A stretch of 46,398 nucleotides of DNA from Adlercreutzia sp. ZJ473 (GCF_013185065.1 NZ_JAAVTO010000014.1:1-46398); one strand, 5' to 3'; counted from the first letter of the stretch, positions 15,666 through 23,709 are shown. Notes: generated by a model not told the origin, from the sequence alone. Numbers and translations are program-made.

Positions 15666-16595
15666 TCACCCCTGCTCGAAGCTCTCGCCGAACAGCGCGC
15701 CGATCACGTCCTCGAACATCTGCGCGGGCGTCCAGGGCTCGGCGCTCGCGGGCATGCCGAGCGAGATGTCGTAGGTCGCGGCATCCGACAGCCGCACGCG
15801 CACGAGGTCGCCGGTGAGGCTCGACGTGGCGTCGAGCATGTTGGCCGGGCAGAACACCCCGCCGATCCCCGCCACGCTGAGCGCGAGCAGCGTCATGAGG
15901 TTCTCGGACTCCACGAGCCCGCTGGGCTTGATGCCCGCGCTCTGCAGCTCGCTGCGCGCCACGCGCCCCGATATGTCGTCGATGGTCTCGAGTAGAAACG
16001 GGCAGCTCGAGAGCCGCGCAAGCCCCTCCGACTCGAGCAGCGGCACGGCCTCGTCGCACGCAAGCCCGGTGTGCTTCTCCAGAAGGCGCGGGTGGACGGC
16101 GAGCACCACCTCCTCGCGGTACAGCGGGCGCGTGGTCACGCCGGGGTGCGTGCTGTCGAAGTGCGCCACCACCACGTCGGCCTCGTTGCGCTCGGCGAGC
16201 CGCACGAGCTCCTCGTTGGTGCCCTCGATCAGCTTCACGCTCACGCCGGGCAGGCTGCGGTGGAACTGGTCGATCACGTAGGGCATGAGCACGCGCCCGC
16301 GCATGTTCGAGATGCCCACCTTGAGCTTGCCCGAGCCGCCGATGGTGGCCTCGCCCACGTGGCGCAGCATGGCCGAGCGCGCGAGGTCCTGCTCCTGGGC
16401 GTAGGCGAGGAAGGTCTCGCCAGCGCGCGTGAGGGCGAGCGGCGTGCTGCGCACCACCAGCTTGCAGCCCAGCTCGCGCTCGAGCGCGGCCACGCGCGAG
16501 CTCAGCGTCTGCTGCGAGATCTGCAGCTCGTCGGAAGCGCGCGTGAACGACCCGGCCTCCACCAGCCCGACGAACCAATCCCAAGACTCAAGCAC
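15666..16595 (-). CDS. LysR-family transcriptional regulator
   Basis: The 309-residue protein has the LysR winged helix at the N-terminus: WDWFVGLVEAGSFTRASDEL, QISQQTLSSRVAALERELG and RSTPLALTRAGETFL. The effector-binding part follows, with LKVGISNMRGRVLMPYVIDQ at the start of the first lobe and VAGIGGVFCP in the second. The start is taken as GTG 16595, since GGGGAGG lies about five bases before it and the LysR domain begins there; an in-frame ATG at 16667 would add about 24 Arg-rich residues. It is divergent from the TAXI-TRAP operon, the usual arrangement for a LysR target, and a dyad at 16781-16796 lies between them. pfp downstream could also be under its control. Confidence 0.9.
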   Translation of the reverse strand: MLESWDWFVGLVEAGSFTRASDELQISQQTLSSRVAALERELGCKLVVRSTPLALTRAGETFLAYAQEQDLARSAMLRHVGEATIGGSGKLKVGISNMRGRVLMPYVIDQFHRSLPGVSVKLIEGTNEELVRLAERNEADVVVAHFDSTHPGVTTRPLYREEVVLAVHPRLLEKHTGLACDEAVPLLESEGLARLSSCPFLLETIDDISGRVARSELQSAGIKPSGLVESENLMTLLALSVAGIGGVFCPANMLDATSSLTGDLVRVRLSDAATYDISLGMPASAEPWTPAQMFEDVIGALFGESFEQG

Positions 16596-16780
16596 CGCTG
16601 ACCTCCCCAGCTCATCTCGGCGACCCTCGCGCGTGCGCGCCTGCGCTCTCGACGCGGGCGCAGGCATTCATATGCGCCCGCGCGCCCACACGCCCACGTG
16701 CTCTCGATCGCGCCACGCACTCGTTTGCGCGCTCGCGCCCGCGTCGCTCGCACCCGCGCATCCGCGCACCCTTGCGCAAC

Positions 16781-16796
16781 GCTTACAAAGGTAAGC
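16781..16796. promoter_or_regulatory. Dyad between lysR and the TRAP operon
   Basis: GCTTACAAAGGTAAGC has perfect 6-bp arms around 4 nt. It is in the 356-bp divergent region and is a plausible LysR site, although it lacks the exact T-N11-A spacing. Confidence 0.4.
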
Positions 16797-16845
16797 CAAA
16801 ACGCCCCAGTTTTACCGTGAAAACTTGTGATCTCACCGAAATTTT

Positions 16846-16873
16846 TTGTTAAATGTCGCCGTAAGTGTATATT
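16846..16873 (+). promoter_or_regulatory. Promoter of the TAXI-TRAP operon
   Basis: TTGTTA (16846-16851) and TATATT (16868-16873) are 16 bp apart in a markedly AT-rich tract, about 80 bp before the binding-protein start. The rest of 16596-16951 is GC-rich with short repeats and no gene. Confidence 0.6.
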
Positions 16874-16951
16874 CGCCGCCTTTTTTCGCATAAAATGCCC
16901 ACAGACTCTTTACACGAGTTTTCTGTTATCAAACGGGGAAGGGAAGAAGAC

Positions 16952-17962
16952 ATGAAGAAGAAGTTTCTCGCGCTCTTCGCCGTCGCGCTCACCGGCGTGA
17001 TGGCCATGGGCCTCGTCGGCTGCGGCGGTGGCGGCGATACGGCCAAGTCCGACGGCGGCAGCGCGCCTGCGGCCGAGACGGCCAACCTGCGCTTCGTGAC
17101 CGGCGGCGAGTCGGGCACCTACTACGCGTACGGCAACGTGCTCGCCCAGTACGCCACCAACGGCGACTACGGCGTGGCCGTGACGGCGCTTGCCGGCAAC
17201 GGCAGCCAGGCCAACGTGCAGGCGCTCCAGGACGACGACGCCGACATCGCGTTCTGTCAGTCCGACGTGCTCGCCTACGCCTACGAGGGCACCAACCTGT
17301 TCGAGGGCGCCGGCTACGAGGACTTCTCCATCGTGGCTGACCTCTACCAGGAGCAGGTGCAGATCGTGACCTGCGATCCCAGCATCAAGACCGTGGCCGA
17401 CCTCAAGGGCAAGACGGTCTCCGTGGGCGCTGCTGGCTCGGGCGTGTACTTCAACGCGCTTGACGTGCTGGCCGCCTACGACCTCACGCTCGACGACATC
17501 AGCCCGGTGTACCAGTCCTTCGGCGACTCCGCTGACTCCCTGAAGGACAACAAGATCGACGCTGCCTTCATCGTCGCCGGCGCCCCCACCACGGCCATCA
17601 CCGACCTGTCCACCACCAAGACCGCCTACCTGGTCTCCATGGATGACGAGCATGTCGCCAAGCTGCTCGAGGCCTCCCCGTACTACGCCAAGGCCGTCAT
17701 CTCCGCTGACACCTACGGCCTCGAGTCCGACGTGACCACCGTGTCGGTGGGCGCCGTGGTCATCGCCAACAACAACGTGTCCGAGGACGCCATCTACGGC
17801 CTGACGAAGTCCATCTTCGAGGGCGCCGAGAAGAACGTCGACGCGCATGCGAAGTACAAGGAGCTCGCGATCGAGGACGCGGCCGCCATCACCACCGTGC
17901 CGTATCACCCGGGTGCTGCCAAGTACTACGCTGAGCAGAACATCACGGTCGAGTCCAAGTAA
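16952..17962 (+). CDS. TAXI-family TRAP transporter solute-binding lipoprotein
   Basis: The 336-residue protein starts MKKKFLALFAVALTGVMAMG followed by the lipobox LVGC (Cys24), so it should be a lipoprotein outside the membrane. The mature part opens with RFVTGGESGTYYAYGNVLAQ, the hallmark of TAXI binding proteins, and has VQALQDDDADIAFCQSDV, KTVADLKGKTVSVGAAGSG, and DKIDAAFIVAG-like segments (NKIDAAFIVAGAPTTAI here). TAXI-TRAP systems use ion gradients to import organic acids or amino acids such as glutamate; the ligand is not readable. GGGGAAGGGAAG precedes the ATG. The fused permease follows on the same strand with a hairpin between. Confidence 0.93.
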   Translation: MKKKFLALFAVALTGVMAMGLVGCGGGGDTAKSDGGSAPAAETANLRFVTGGESGTYYAYGNVLAQYATNGDYGVAVTALAGNGSQANVQALQDDDADIAFCQSDVLAYAYEGTNLFEGAGYEDFSIVADLYQEQVQIVTCDPSIKTVADLKGKTVSVGAAGSGVYFNALDVLAAYDLTLDDISPVYQSFGDSADSLKDNKIDAAFIVAGAPTTAITDLSTTKTAYLVSMDDEHVAKLLEASPYYAKAVISADTYGLESDVTTVSVGAVVIANNNVSEDAIYGLTKSIFEGAEKNVDAHAKYKELAIEDAAAITTVPYHPGAAKYYAEQNITVESK

Positions 17963-18037
17963 GGCTCTGACGGCGTGATCCGCGCGGCGTGACCGCATGC
18001 GCCGCGATCTGAAGCTGGCCGAAGCGAGCTTCGCCCT

Positions 18038-18076
18038 GAAGGGCTGTGGCGGACGAGATGTTCGTCGCAGCCCTTC
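18038..18076 (+). terminator. Imperfect hairpin between binding protein and permease
   Basis: GAAGGGCTG (18038-18046) pairs with CAGCCCTTC (18068-18076), with further partial pairing inside. Such hairpins after binding-protein genes usually attenuate or stabilise, giving more binding protein than permease. Confidence 0.5.
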
Positions 18077-18107
18077 TCATGGTTTTCAGAAGGCAAGGAG
18101 GGTAGGC

Positions 18108-20204
18108 ATGGCTCTTTTCAAGAGGAAGAAGGACGCCGAGGAGGCCGATGCCATGGTGGCGGCAAGCCCCGCCGGCGACATCGACGCCGAGGAGGTCATG
18201 CGCAAGTACGACAAGGAGTCGAACACGCGCATCTGGGAGGGCATCCCGAAGATCGTGGTCACGGCCGTCATGGTGCTGTTCTCGGTGTACTGCCTGGCCA
18301 TGACGCTGCTGTCAACCGAGCAGGCCGAGGCGCGCCTGGCGCGCTTCTTGGCGTTCGTCATCGTGATCGGGTACATGATGTACCCGGCGCGCAAGACCAA
18401 CCACAAGGTGAACCACATCCCGTGGTACGACATCGTCCTCATGCTGGCGGGCTTCGGCGCGTTCATGTACTACGCCATCAACTGCACCGAGATCCTGCTC
18501 ATGGGCGCGCGCATCGAGCCTCTGCACGTGGCGCTCGGCATCGTGGGCATCCTGGTCTTGGTGGAGCTGTGCCGCCGCTGCGTGGGCCTGCCCATCATCA
18601 TCGTGGTGGGGTGCCTGGTCATCTACGCGTTCTACTGGCAGTTCACGTCGTCCTCGTCGGCTGACCTGTACGCCTCGGTGCGCAAGATCGTGCAGAAGCT
18701 GTTCTACACCACCTCGGGCGTCATCGGCACGCCCATCAACGTGTGCTACACCTACATCGTGCTGTTCGTGATCTTCGGCGCGTTTCTGGAGCGCACGGGC
18801 ATCTCGAACTTCTTCATCTCGCTGGCCAACCGCATCGCAGGCTGGTCGAGCGGCGGCGCGGCGAAGGTGGCCGTCATCGCGTCGGCCCTGTGCGGCATGG
18901 TGTCGGGCTCGTCGGTGGGCAACACCGTGACCACCGGCTCGGTGACCATCCCCATGATGAAGAAGGTGGGCTACAAGCCCGAGTTCGCCGGCGCCGTCGA
19001 GGCCGCGTCGTCCTCGGGCGGCCAGATCATGCCCCCCATCATGGGCGCGGCCGCCTTCCTCATGGCCGAGTACATGGGCATCCCCTACCTCGAGGTGGCC
19101 ACGAAGGCCATCATCCCGGCGCTTCTGTACTTCGCGGGCATCTTCATCGCCGTGCACCTCGAGGCGAAGAAGCTCGGCCTCAAGGGCGTGCCGAAGAGCG
19201 AGCTTCCCACCTTCGGCTATCTGGCGAAGAACTGCTACCTGGTGCTGCCGCTCGTGCTCCTGGTGTGGCTCGTGGCCTCGGGCACGCGCACCATGGCCGC
19301 CTCGGCTGCCATCTCCATCCTGGGCGCCTTCCTCGTGGGCTTCGTGAACTTCCTGCTCACCAACTGGCGTGAGCGCGAAGAGGGTGCCACGTTCGGCGCC
19401 GTGCTCGCCGAGACGGTGAAGATCGCGCTGTTCACCTGCGCCGACGCCTTCGCCGCGGGCGCGAAGAACACCATCGCGGTGGCGGTTGCCTGCGCCATGG
19501 CCGGCATGATCGCCGGCTGCATCACGGTGACGGGCCTGGCCTCCACCATCATCAACGTGATCGTGCTCATGGCGGGCGACTTCATCATCATCGGCCTCGT
19601 GTTCACCATGGTGTGCTGCCTCATCCTGGGCATGGGCGTGCCCACCACGGCCAACTACTGCATCATGGCCTCCACCTGCGCTCCCATCCTCATGCAGCTC
19701 GGCATCGACCCGGTGTGCGCCCACTTCTTCGTGTTCTACTTCGGCATCGCAGCCGACATCACGCCGCCGGTGGCCCTGGCCGCCTACGCCGCGAGCGCCA
19801 TCGCCAAGTCGCGCCCGATGGCCACGGCCGTCAACGCCACCAAGCTCGGCATCGCCAAGTTCGTGGTGCCCTACATCTTCGCGTTCAGCCCCGTGCTTCT
19901 GCTCGTGGGCGACAACGTGACCCCGGTCACGGTGGTGCTGAACACCACGACGGCGCTCGTGGGCGTGTTCGGCCTGCAGTGCGCGCTCACCAACACGCTG
20001 TTCCACCGCCACCTCAACCCGCTGTTCCGCGTGGTGCTCGCCGTGGGCGGCCTGTGCATGATGATTCCGGGTACGTTCACCGACGTCGTCGGCCTTGCTG
20101 TTATCGTGGGCATGTGCCTGGTCCAGTGGATGCTGGCGCGCAGGGACAAGGCGAAGGACGTTGAGGTTTCAGCTGATGACGAGCCGACCGAGGCCGCCGC
20201 GTAG
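18108..20204 (+). CDS. TRAP transporter fused 4TM/12TM permease
   Basis: This 698-residue membrane protein joins the small (DctQ-like) and large (DctM-like) TRAP permease subunits. After a charged cytosolic N-terminus (KRKKDAEEADAM) come the first helices and then the DctM core. The core shows the signature SGSSVGNTVTTGSVTIPMMK, then SGGQIMPPIMGAAAFLMAEY, and the second-half equivalents GMGVPTTANYCIMAS and ADITPPVALAAYAASAIAKS. Fused permeases go with TAXI binding proteins, as found immediately upstream. The ATG at 18108 follows AAGGAGGG; the frame is open to 17997 through the intergenic hairpin. It ends in an acidic tail. Confidence 0.95.
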   Translation: MALFKRKKDAEEADAMVAASPAGDIDAEEVMRKYDKESNTRIWEGIPKIVVTAVMVLFSVYCLAMTLLSTEQAEARLARFLAFVIVIGYMMYPARKTNHKVNHIPWYDIVLMLAGFGAFMYYAINCTEILLMGARIEPLHVALGIVGILVLVELCRRCVGLPIIIVVGCLVIYAFYWQFTSSSSADLYASVRKIVQKLFYTTSGVIGTPINVCYTYIVLFVIFGAFLERTGISNFFISLANRIAGWSSGGAAKVAVIASALCGMVSGSSVGNTVTTGSVTIPMMKKVGYKPEFAGAVEAASSSGGQIMPPIMGAAAFLMAEYMGIPYLEVATKAIIPALLYFAGIFIAVHLEAKKLGLKGVPKSELPTFGYLAKNCYLVLPLVLLVWLVASGTRTMAASAAISILGAFLVGFVNFLLTNWREREEGATFGAVLAETVKIALFTCADAFAAGAKNTIAVAVACAMAGMIAGCITVTGLASTIINVIVLMAGDFIIIGLVFTMVCCLILGMGVPTTANYCIMASTCAPILMQLGIDPVCAHFFVFYFGIAADITPPVALAAYAASAIAKSRPMATAVNATKLGIAKFVVPYIFAFSPVLLLVGDNVTPVTVVLNTTTALVGVFGLQCALTNTLFHRHLNPLFRVVLAVGGLCMMIPGTFTDVVGLAVIVGMCLVQWMLARRDKAKDVEVSADDEPTEAAA

Positions 20205-20239
20205 GGCGTCTCGGGCCAAGCCGTCGAGTGAGGAGAATC

Positions 20240-21082
20240 ATGGCAGATAGAAACATCGTGTGGGTAACGGGCTGCAAGGGCTTCGTGGGCGGCGTGATCT
20301 CCGAGCGCTTCGAGCGCGCGGGCTACAACGTGGTCGGCACCGACGTGGAGCTGTCGGTGTGCGAGCCCGAGCGCCTCGAGGCGTTCGCCGAGGAGATCCA
20401 GCCGGGCGTGATCGTCAACTGCGCGGGCATCCGCCGCGACGCGACCACGCTGGGCACGCGCGTGAAGGCGTACGAGGTGAACGCGCTCGGCGCGCGCAAC
20501 ATCGCGCTGGCGGCGAACACCATCGGCGCCACCATCGTGCAGGTGTCGTCTGACGACGTGTACTCCTCCAAGCTCGACGAGCCGGTGAACGAGTTCGACA
20601 GCCCGCACCCCAACACGCCCTACGGCAAGTCCAAGCGCGCCGGCGAGATGATGGTGCGCAACACCACCGACGACCACATCATCATCCGGTCGTCGTGGCT
20701 CTACCACGCGCAGAGCGGCCGCATGAAGGACATTCTCGACGCGGCGCGCGCGGGCGAGAAGTACGTCGCGCGCATGGACCAGTTCGCGGCGCCGACGAGC
20801 GTGTCGACGTACGTGGCGTTCATGCTCAAGGCCATCGAGCGGCATGCGAAGGGGACGTTCCACATCGTGAGCCGCGGCCGCGCGAGCCGCTACGACTTCG
20901 CGGCGAAGATCCTGGAGTACGCCGGCTACGAGCCGGGCAAGGTGCTCGTGCCCGAGACCGACCCGAAGACGGCCGAGAACGTGGTGCTCGAGAGCCTGAT
21001 GCTCGAGATGGTAGGCGCCGACCTGCCCACCTGGGAGGACGACCTGCGCGCCTACATGGCCGAGGAGAACCTGCTGGCATAG
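20240..21082 (+). CDS. NAD(P)-dependent sugar epimerase/reductase, RmlD-like
   Basis: The 280-residue extended short-chain dehydrogenase begins VWVTGCKGFVGGVISERF, a Rossmann GxxGxxG-type loop. It has IVNCAGIRRDATT, VNALGARNIALAA, QVSSDDVYSS and the catalytic YGKSK (Tyr-x3-Lys). The C-terminal half (RGRASRYDFAAKILEYAGYE) is like RmlD, the dTDP-4-dehydrorhamnose reductase, but no other rhamnose gene is nearby, so the sugar is unknown. The ATG at 20240 is preferred to GTG 20228 because AGGAG lies between them at correct distance for the ATG. It begins 35 nt after the TRAP permease and could be its operon partner. A 34-nt perfect palindrome downstream ends the unit. Confidence 0.85.
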   Translation: MADRNIVWVTGCKGFVGGVISERFERAGYNVVGTDVELSVCEPERLEAFAEEIQPGVIVNCAGIRRDATTLGTRVKAYEVNALGARNIALAANTIGATIVQVSSDDVYSSKLDEPVNEFDSPHPNTPYGKSKRAGEMMVRNTTDDHIIIRSSWLYHAQSGRMKDILDAARAGEKYVARMDQFAAPTSVSTYVAFMLKAIERHAKGTFHIVSRGRASRYDFAAKILEYAGYEPGKVLVPETDPKTAENVVLESLMLEMVGADLPTWEDDLRAYMAEENLLA

Positions 21083-21200
21083 GGACGCGTTCGCCGCGCT
21101 TGCGCCCGTGCGCTCGTGCGAGGCGCGCGACGCGCGGGCAACACGCACGCGCGCCACGCGTGAGCAACGCGCATGGCGCGCACGATGCGCGCGCTGAGGC

Positions 21201-21234
21201 GAGGGCCCGCAGCTCACGTGAGCTGCGGGCCCTC
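21201..21234 (+). terminator. 34-nt perfect palindrome terminator
   Basis: Bases 21201-21217 are the exact inverse of 21218-21234 (GAGGGCCCGCAGCTCAC), giving a 17-bp uninterrupted stem, followed by TTGCGCTT. It closes the TRAP/epimerase unit. Confidence 0.75.
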
Positions 21235-21247
21235 TTGCGCTTGGGAC

Positions 21248-21312
21248 GCCGTTTCGTTCTCCATGCTGGACGAAAAGCGCTTAAAGCCGTCCTATATGGG
21301 GGACGAAACGGC
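21248..21312. repeat. R2 repeat, copy 1
   Basis: GCCGTTTCGTTCTCCATGCT at the left is answered by an inverted partner ending GGGGGACGAAACGGC at 21298-21312, with GGACGAAAAGCGCTTAAAGC between. The same units recur at 23361-23445. Both R2 copies are followed by an R1 copy. Confidence 0.7.
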
Positions 21313-21375
21313 GGCATCCGTCGCGTGAAGGCAAGCGGGCGGCGCTTTCGGGCGCCTGCTGCCTTTCGGCTTGCC

Positions 21376-21477
21376 CTACCCGATGAGGTCTTGGAGCACG
21401 AACTTCCACGCGGGCTTCACCTCTATCGGGATGCCGCCCTCCTCGATGGCGCCCGATTCGCAGTTGATGACGTTACC
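21376..21477 (-). pseudogene. 3' remnant of an interrupted gene
   Basis: On the minus strand this stretch reads VGNVINCESGAIEEGGIPIE followed by VKPAWKFVLQDLIG and a TAG stop. It has the look of a genuine protein C-terminus. It is in the same frame as the DUF262 fragment upstream (21532-22122), separated by R1 and one in-frame TAA at 21532-21534. Whether it belonged to the DUF262 protein or another gene cannot be told. Confidence 0.4.
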
Positions 21478-21669
21478 GACAACGGCGCTTTTCCATCCAC
21501 CTCTCAAGTGATTCTGGATGGAAAAGGGTCGTTATCGGCGATTTCCTGGGAAAAGTGGATGCGAAAGCGCCGTTGTCGGTGGTTTTCGGGGCTCGAATCG
21601 CCGATAACGGGCGTTTTCCAGCCAGCTTTCCCGAGTTGTGGATGAAAAGAGGGCGTTGTCGGTGCTCAG
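21472..21669. repeat. R1 structured repeat, copy A
   Basis: About 198 bp made of five alternating-orientation units ending in CCGACAACG or CCGATAACG (or the complements). Internal pairings: ACCGACAACGGCGCTTTTCC plus ATCCAC (21475-21500) with 21555-21580 (two mismatches), and 21514-21543 with 21596-21625. By eye it is over 90% identical to copy C. It interrupts the DUF262 frame. Confidence 0.9.
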
Positions 21670-22122
21670 TTGAGGCGGCTTCCGCTCGCATGTCGCTAGA
21701 AGCACCGCCTCTAACGTCGCATCGTCATCGCGGGACAAGGTGAGCTTTCGGACGCCTTCGCCGGCGGCATCGTCGAGGAAAAGCATGGAGCGGATATCGG
21801 CTGGAGTCGGAATCCCGCCACTCATCTCATGCGAGTCCGCATATCGCGCAAGCGCCTCCAGAAGAAGAGTGATCGTCGTGATGCGCTGCTGCCCATCGAC
21901 GACCGACAGCCTTTCGACCCCTTCTCCGAGGTCCTCCTCCCTTGTGAGTATCACGATTCCGGAGAAATGATCCCTCTCATCTCGCGCCGCCCGATTGACG
22001 TCAAGCCAAAGCTCAGAGCACTGCCTAGGCGTCCATGAATAAACGCGCTGATAGGGCGGGATATCCAGCTTCAAGGCGGGATTTTCGAAGAAATCCATGA
22101 GGCGCATCTGCTTCACGTCCAT
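21532..22122 (-). pseudogene. DUF262-domain (GmrSD-like) protein, truncated by repeat R1
   Basis: The first about 150 residues are a good DUF262 N-terminus: FFENPALKLDIPPYQRVYSW, WLDVNRAARDERDHFSGIVI and the ParB-like nucleotide-binding motif VVDGQQRITTITLLLEALA, then LTLSRDDDATLEAVLL. At about 21670 the sequence passes into repeat R1 (from QLSTDNALF onward) and reaches TAA at 21532. Full DUF262 proteins have several hundred further residues, often with a DUF1524 HNH nuclease, and act in type IV restriction (GmrSD) and other anti-phage systems. All of that is missing, so this is a broken gene. AGGAG precedes the ATG by eight bases. Confidence 0.8.
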
Positions 22123-22223
22123 CGGACGCGCTCCTAGCGTATTGTCGGTACGCGCACTTATGGGGGCGATACGGAATTGCGGGCTCGTCGAGCGAATCGT
22201 GAGCAGCCCCTCCTCGCCGCAGC

Positions 22224-23279
22224 TCAGACAGAAGTCGTCTCCCCATCCTCGACCTGGCCTTCGAGCTTGTTGAGGGCCCAGAGCACATGGGAGCGAATCG
22301 TCTCGTCAGGATTGCCGAGCTCCATCCTCAGGTCCTGGACATAACGCGCATCTCCGGAATTGCCCATCGCGATAGCGGCATTGCGCTGGAAGGCGACGGG
22401 ATCGTCGACGTAGTTGTACATGATCGGGCGGACGCAGCGCTGGTAGAATCCATCAGGCATGTGGAGGAGCTTTTCCAGGGAGAATTCCGATGAGATCTGC
22501 TCCAGCAGGGGATCCGAGGTCTTTTCGCGGCGCAAGGCCTTCTGGTTGCGCGGGCATACCGCCTGGCATGCATCGCAGCCGTGAACGTGCAATCCCAGTT
22601 TGTCTCGCAAGCCTTCGGGAATGTCGCGAACGCCTGCCCTTGAGTACGACAGGGCGTTGACCCAGACCATGCATTTGCTCGCATCGAGGTTGAAGGGCTC
22701 GCCCATCGCGTCCATCGGACACGCATCGATGCAGGCATGGCAATGGGGCGGGCAAAGGCAGTTAGGCGCTGGCTCATCAGGCTCGAATTCGCAAGTGGTG
22801 AAATATCCGTACAACGTGACGAAAGAGCCCACTCCGTCGACGTAGGCGAAGTTGTTGCGTCCGAACGAGATGACTCCCGCCCTCAAGGCGGCGGGGCGGA
22901 TCATGAGCTGTATGCGATCCGGCTCGAAGTCGACGCCCTCTTCCGCAAGATAGGATTCGAACGCGTCGAGCCGCCCTCGGGCCGGCGTGCCTTCACGGGG
23001 CATGAAGCTGTGCGAAAGGTAGAACCTTCCTATGTAGGGCAACAGGCTCTCCGGGTAGTCGATCTCCGAGTAGTCGTATGCCAGCACGATTATCGAGCGC
23101 GCTTCCGGCGCGATCTGCCTTGGATGCGATCCGCGCTCCGCCAAGCCGAGCAGAAACTCAGGATACTCTCGCCTCCGCGCCTCTTCGCACACGCGGGGCA
23201 GGTCGTCCATTGACGTGAACCCGATCTTGCAGAAGCCCAGCTCCTCCGCCCGCTCCTTTATCCGATTCTTGAGATCCAT
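22224..23279 (-). CDS. QueG-related iron-sulfur reductase with HEAT-like C-terminus
   Basis: The 351-residue protein resembles epoxyqueuosine reductase. N-terminal part: KERAEELGFCKIGFTSMDDL and IAPEARSIIVLAYDYS; middle: RPAALRAGVISFGRNNFAYV, where QueG has a similar cobalamin-site segment. The double cluster motifs are CPPHCHACIDACPMDA and HGCDACQAVCPRNQKA, the latter a QueG hallmark. The last 60 residues look like a PBS-lyase HEAT repeat (AFQRNAAIAMGNSGDARYVQ). QueG catalyses the last step of queuosine synthesis in tRNA, but this sequence is diverged and may be another B12/Fe-S reductase. The start at 23279 follows GGGAGGG by eight bases. Upstream is an AT-rich island (about 23325-23358) that should hold its promoter. 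Confidence 0.75.
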   Translation of the reverse strand: MDLKNRIKERAEELGFCKIGFTSMDDLPRVCEEARRREYPEFLLGLAERGSHPRQIAPEARSIIVLAYDYSEIDYPESLLPYIGRFYLSHSFMPREGTPARGRLDAFESYLAEEGVDFEPDRIQLMIRPAALRAGVISFGRNNFAYVDGVGSFVTLYGYFTTCEFEPDEPAPNCLCPPHCHACIDACPMDAMGEPFNLDASKCMVWVNALSYSRAGVRDIPEGLRDKLGLHVHGCDACQAVCPRNQKALRREKTSDPLLEQISSEFSLEKLLHMPDGFYQRCVRPIMYNYVDDPVAFQRNAAIAMGNSGDARYVQDLRMELGNPDETIRSHVLWALNKLEGQVEDGETTSV

Positions 23280-23360
23280 GGCGACGTCCCTCCCGCGCAA
23301 AGGACCGCGATTCAAGCCTTCACATTATCCTTTACATGTATAGTAACATAGCATACTACC

Positions 23361-23445
23361 GTCGTTTCGTCCCCCATATCGGACAGTTTCAGCATTTTAC
23401 GTCCGGTATGGGGGACGAAGAGCGCTGAAAGCCGTCCGGTATGGG
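23361..23445. repeat. R2 repeat, copy 2
   Basis: Three units: TCGTCCCCCATATCGGAC (reverse), GTCCGGTATGGGGGACGA (forward, 23401-23418) and GCCGTCCGGTATGGG (23431-23445). The first two form an inverted pair around a TTTCAGCATTTTAC loop. It lies between the queG-like promoter and R1 copy B. Confidence 0.7.
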
Positions 23446-23457
23446 CGAGTGCCAACA

Positions 23458-23682
23458 ATACCGACAACGCCGTTTTTCCATCCACCTCTCAGGTGATCCT
23501 GGATGCAAAACGCCCGTTATCGGCGATTTCTCGGGGAAAGTGGCTGCGAAAGCGCCGTTGTCGATGGTTTTCGGGGCTCGAATCGCCGATAACGGGCGTT
23601 TTGCATCCAGCTTTCCAGAATCGTGGATGAAAAAAGGGCGTTGTCGGTGCTCAGGACGAAAAGGGGTCGTTGTCGGTTGCTC
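23458..23682. repeat. R1 structured repeat, copy B (extended)
   Basis: Same unit order as copies A and C, with one extra terminal unit (GGACGAAAAGGGGTCGTTGT to 23675). Its central arms 23499-23528 and 23581-23610 are a perfect 30-nt inverted repeat. Relative to copy A, GATGC/GCATC replaces TGGAA/TTCCA at the same paired position, a compensatory change. It ends 28 nt before the stop of the MoxR-like gene. Confidence 0.9.
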
Positions 23683-23709
23683 GGGCCCCAAAGACTCGAA
23701 GAGACCGCG

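Noticed and set aside
14227-16584. One long 785-codon protein joining the phosphofructokinase with upstream sequence
   Set aside because: Only the part from 15444 onward is phosphofructokinase; the rest is the out-of-frame shadow of lysR, and an AGGAGG site marks the true start.
21473-21691. Short peptides encoded by R1 on the minus strand (WMEKRRCR-type endings), similar in all three copies
   Set aside because: Similarity follows from DNA repeat identity; frames run into flanking sequence, have no consistent start or ribosome site, and the repeat's own inverted structure explains the pattern better.
22025-22288. 87-codon minus-strand frame between the DUF262 fragment and the QueG-like gene
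   Set aside because: Out of frame with both, overlapping them at each end, and without homology; the true genes have better starts.
23458-23682. R1 as a possible CRISPR array
   Set aside because: Units alternate in orientation, spacers are not unique or of equal length, and there are no cas genes.
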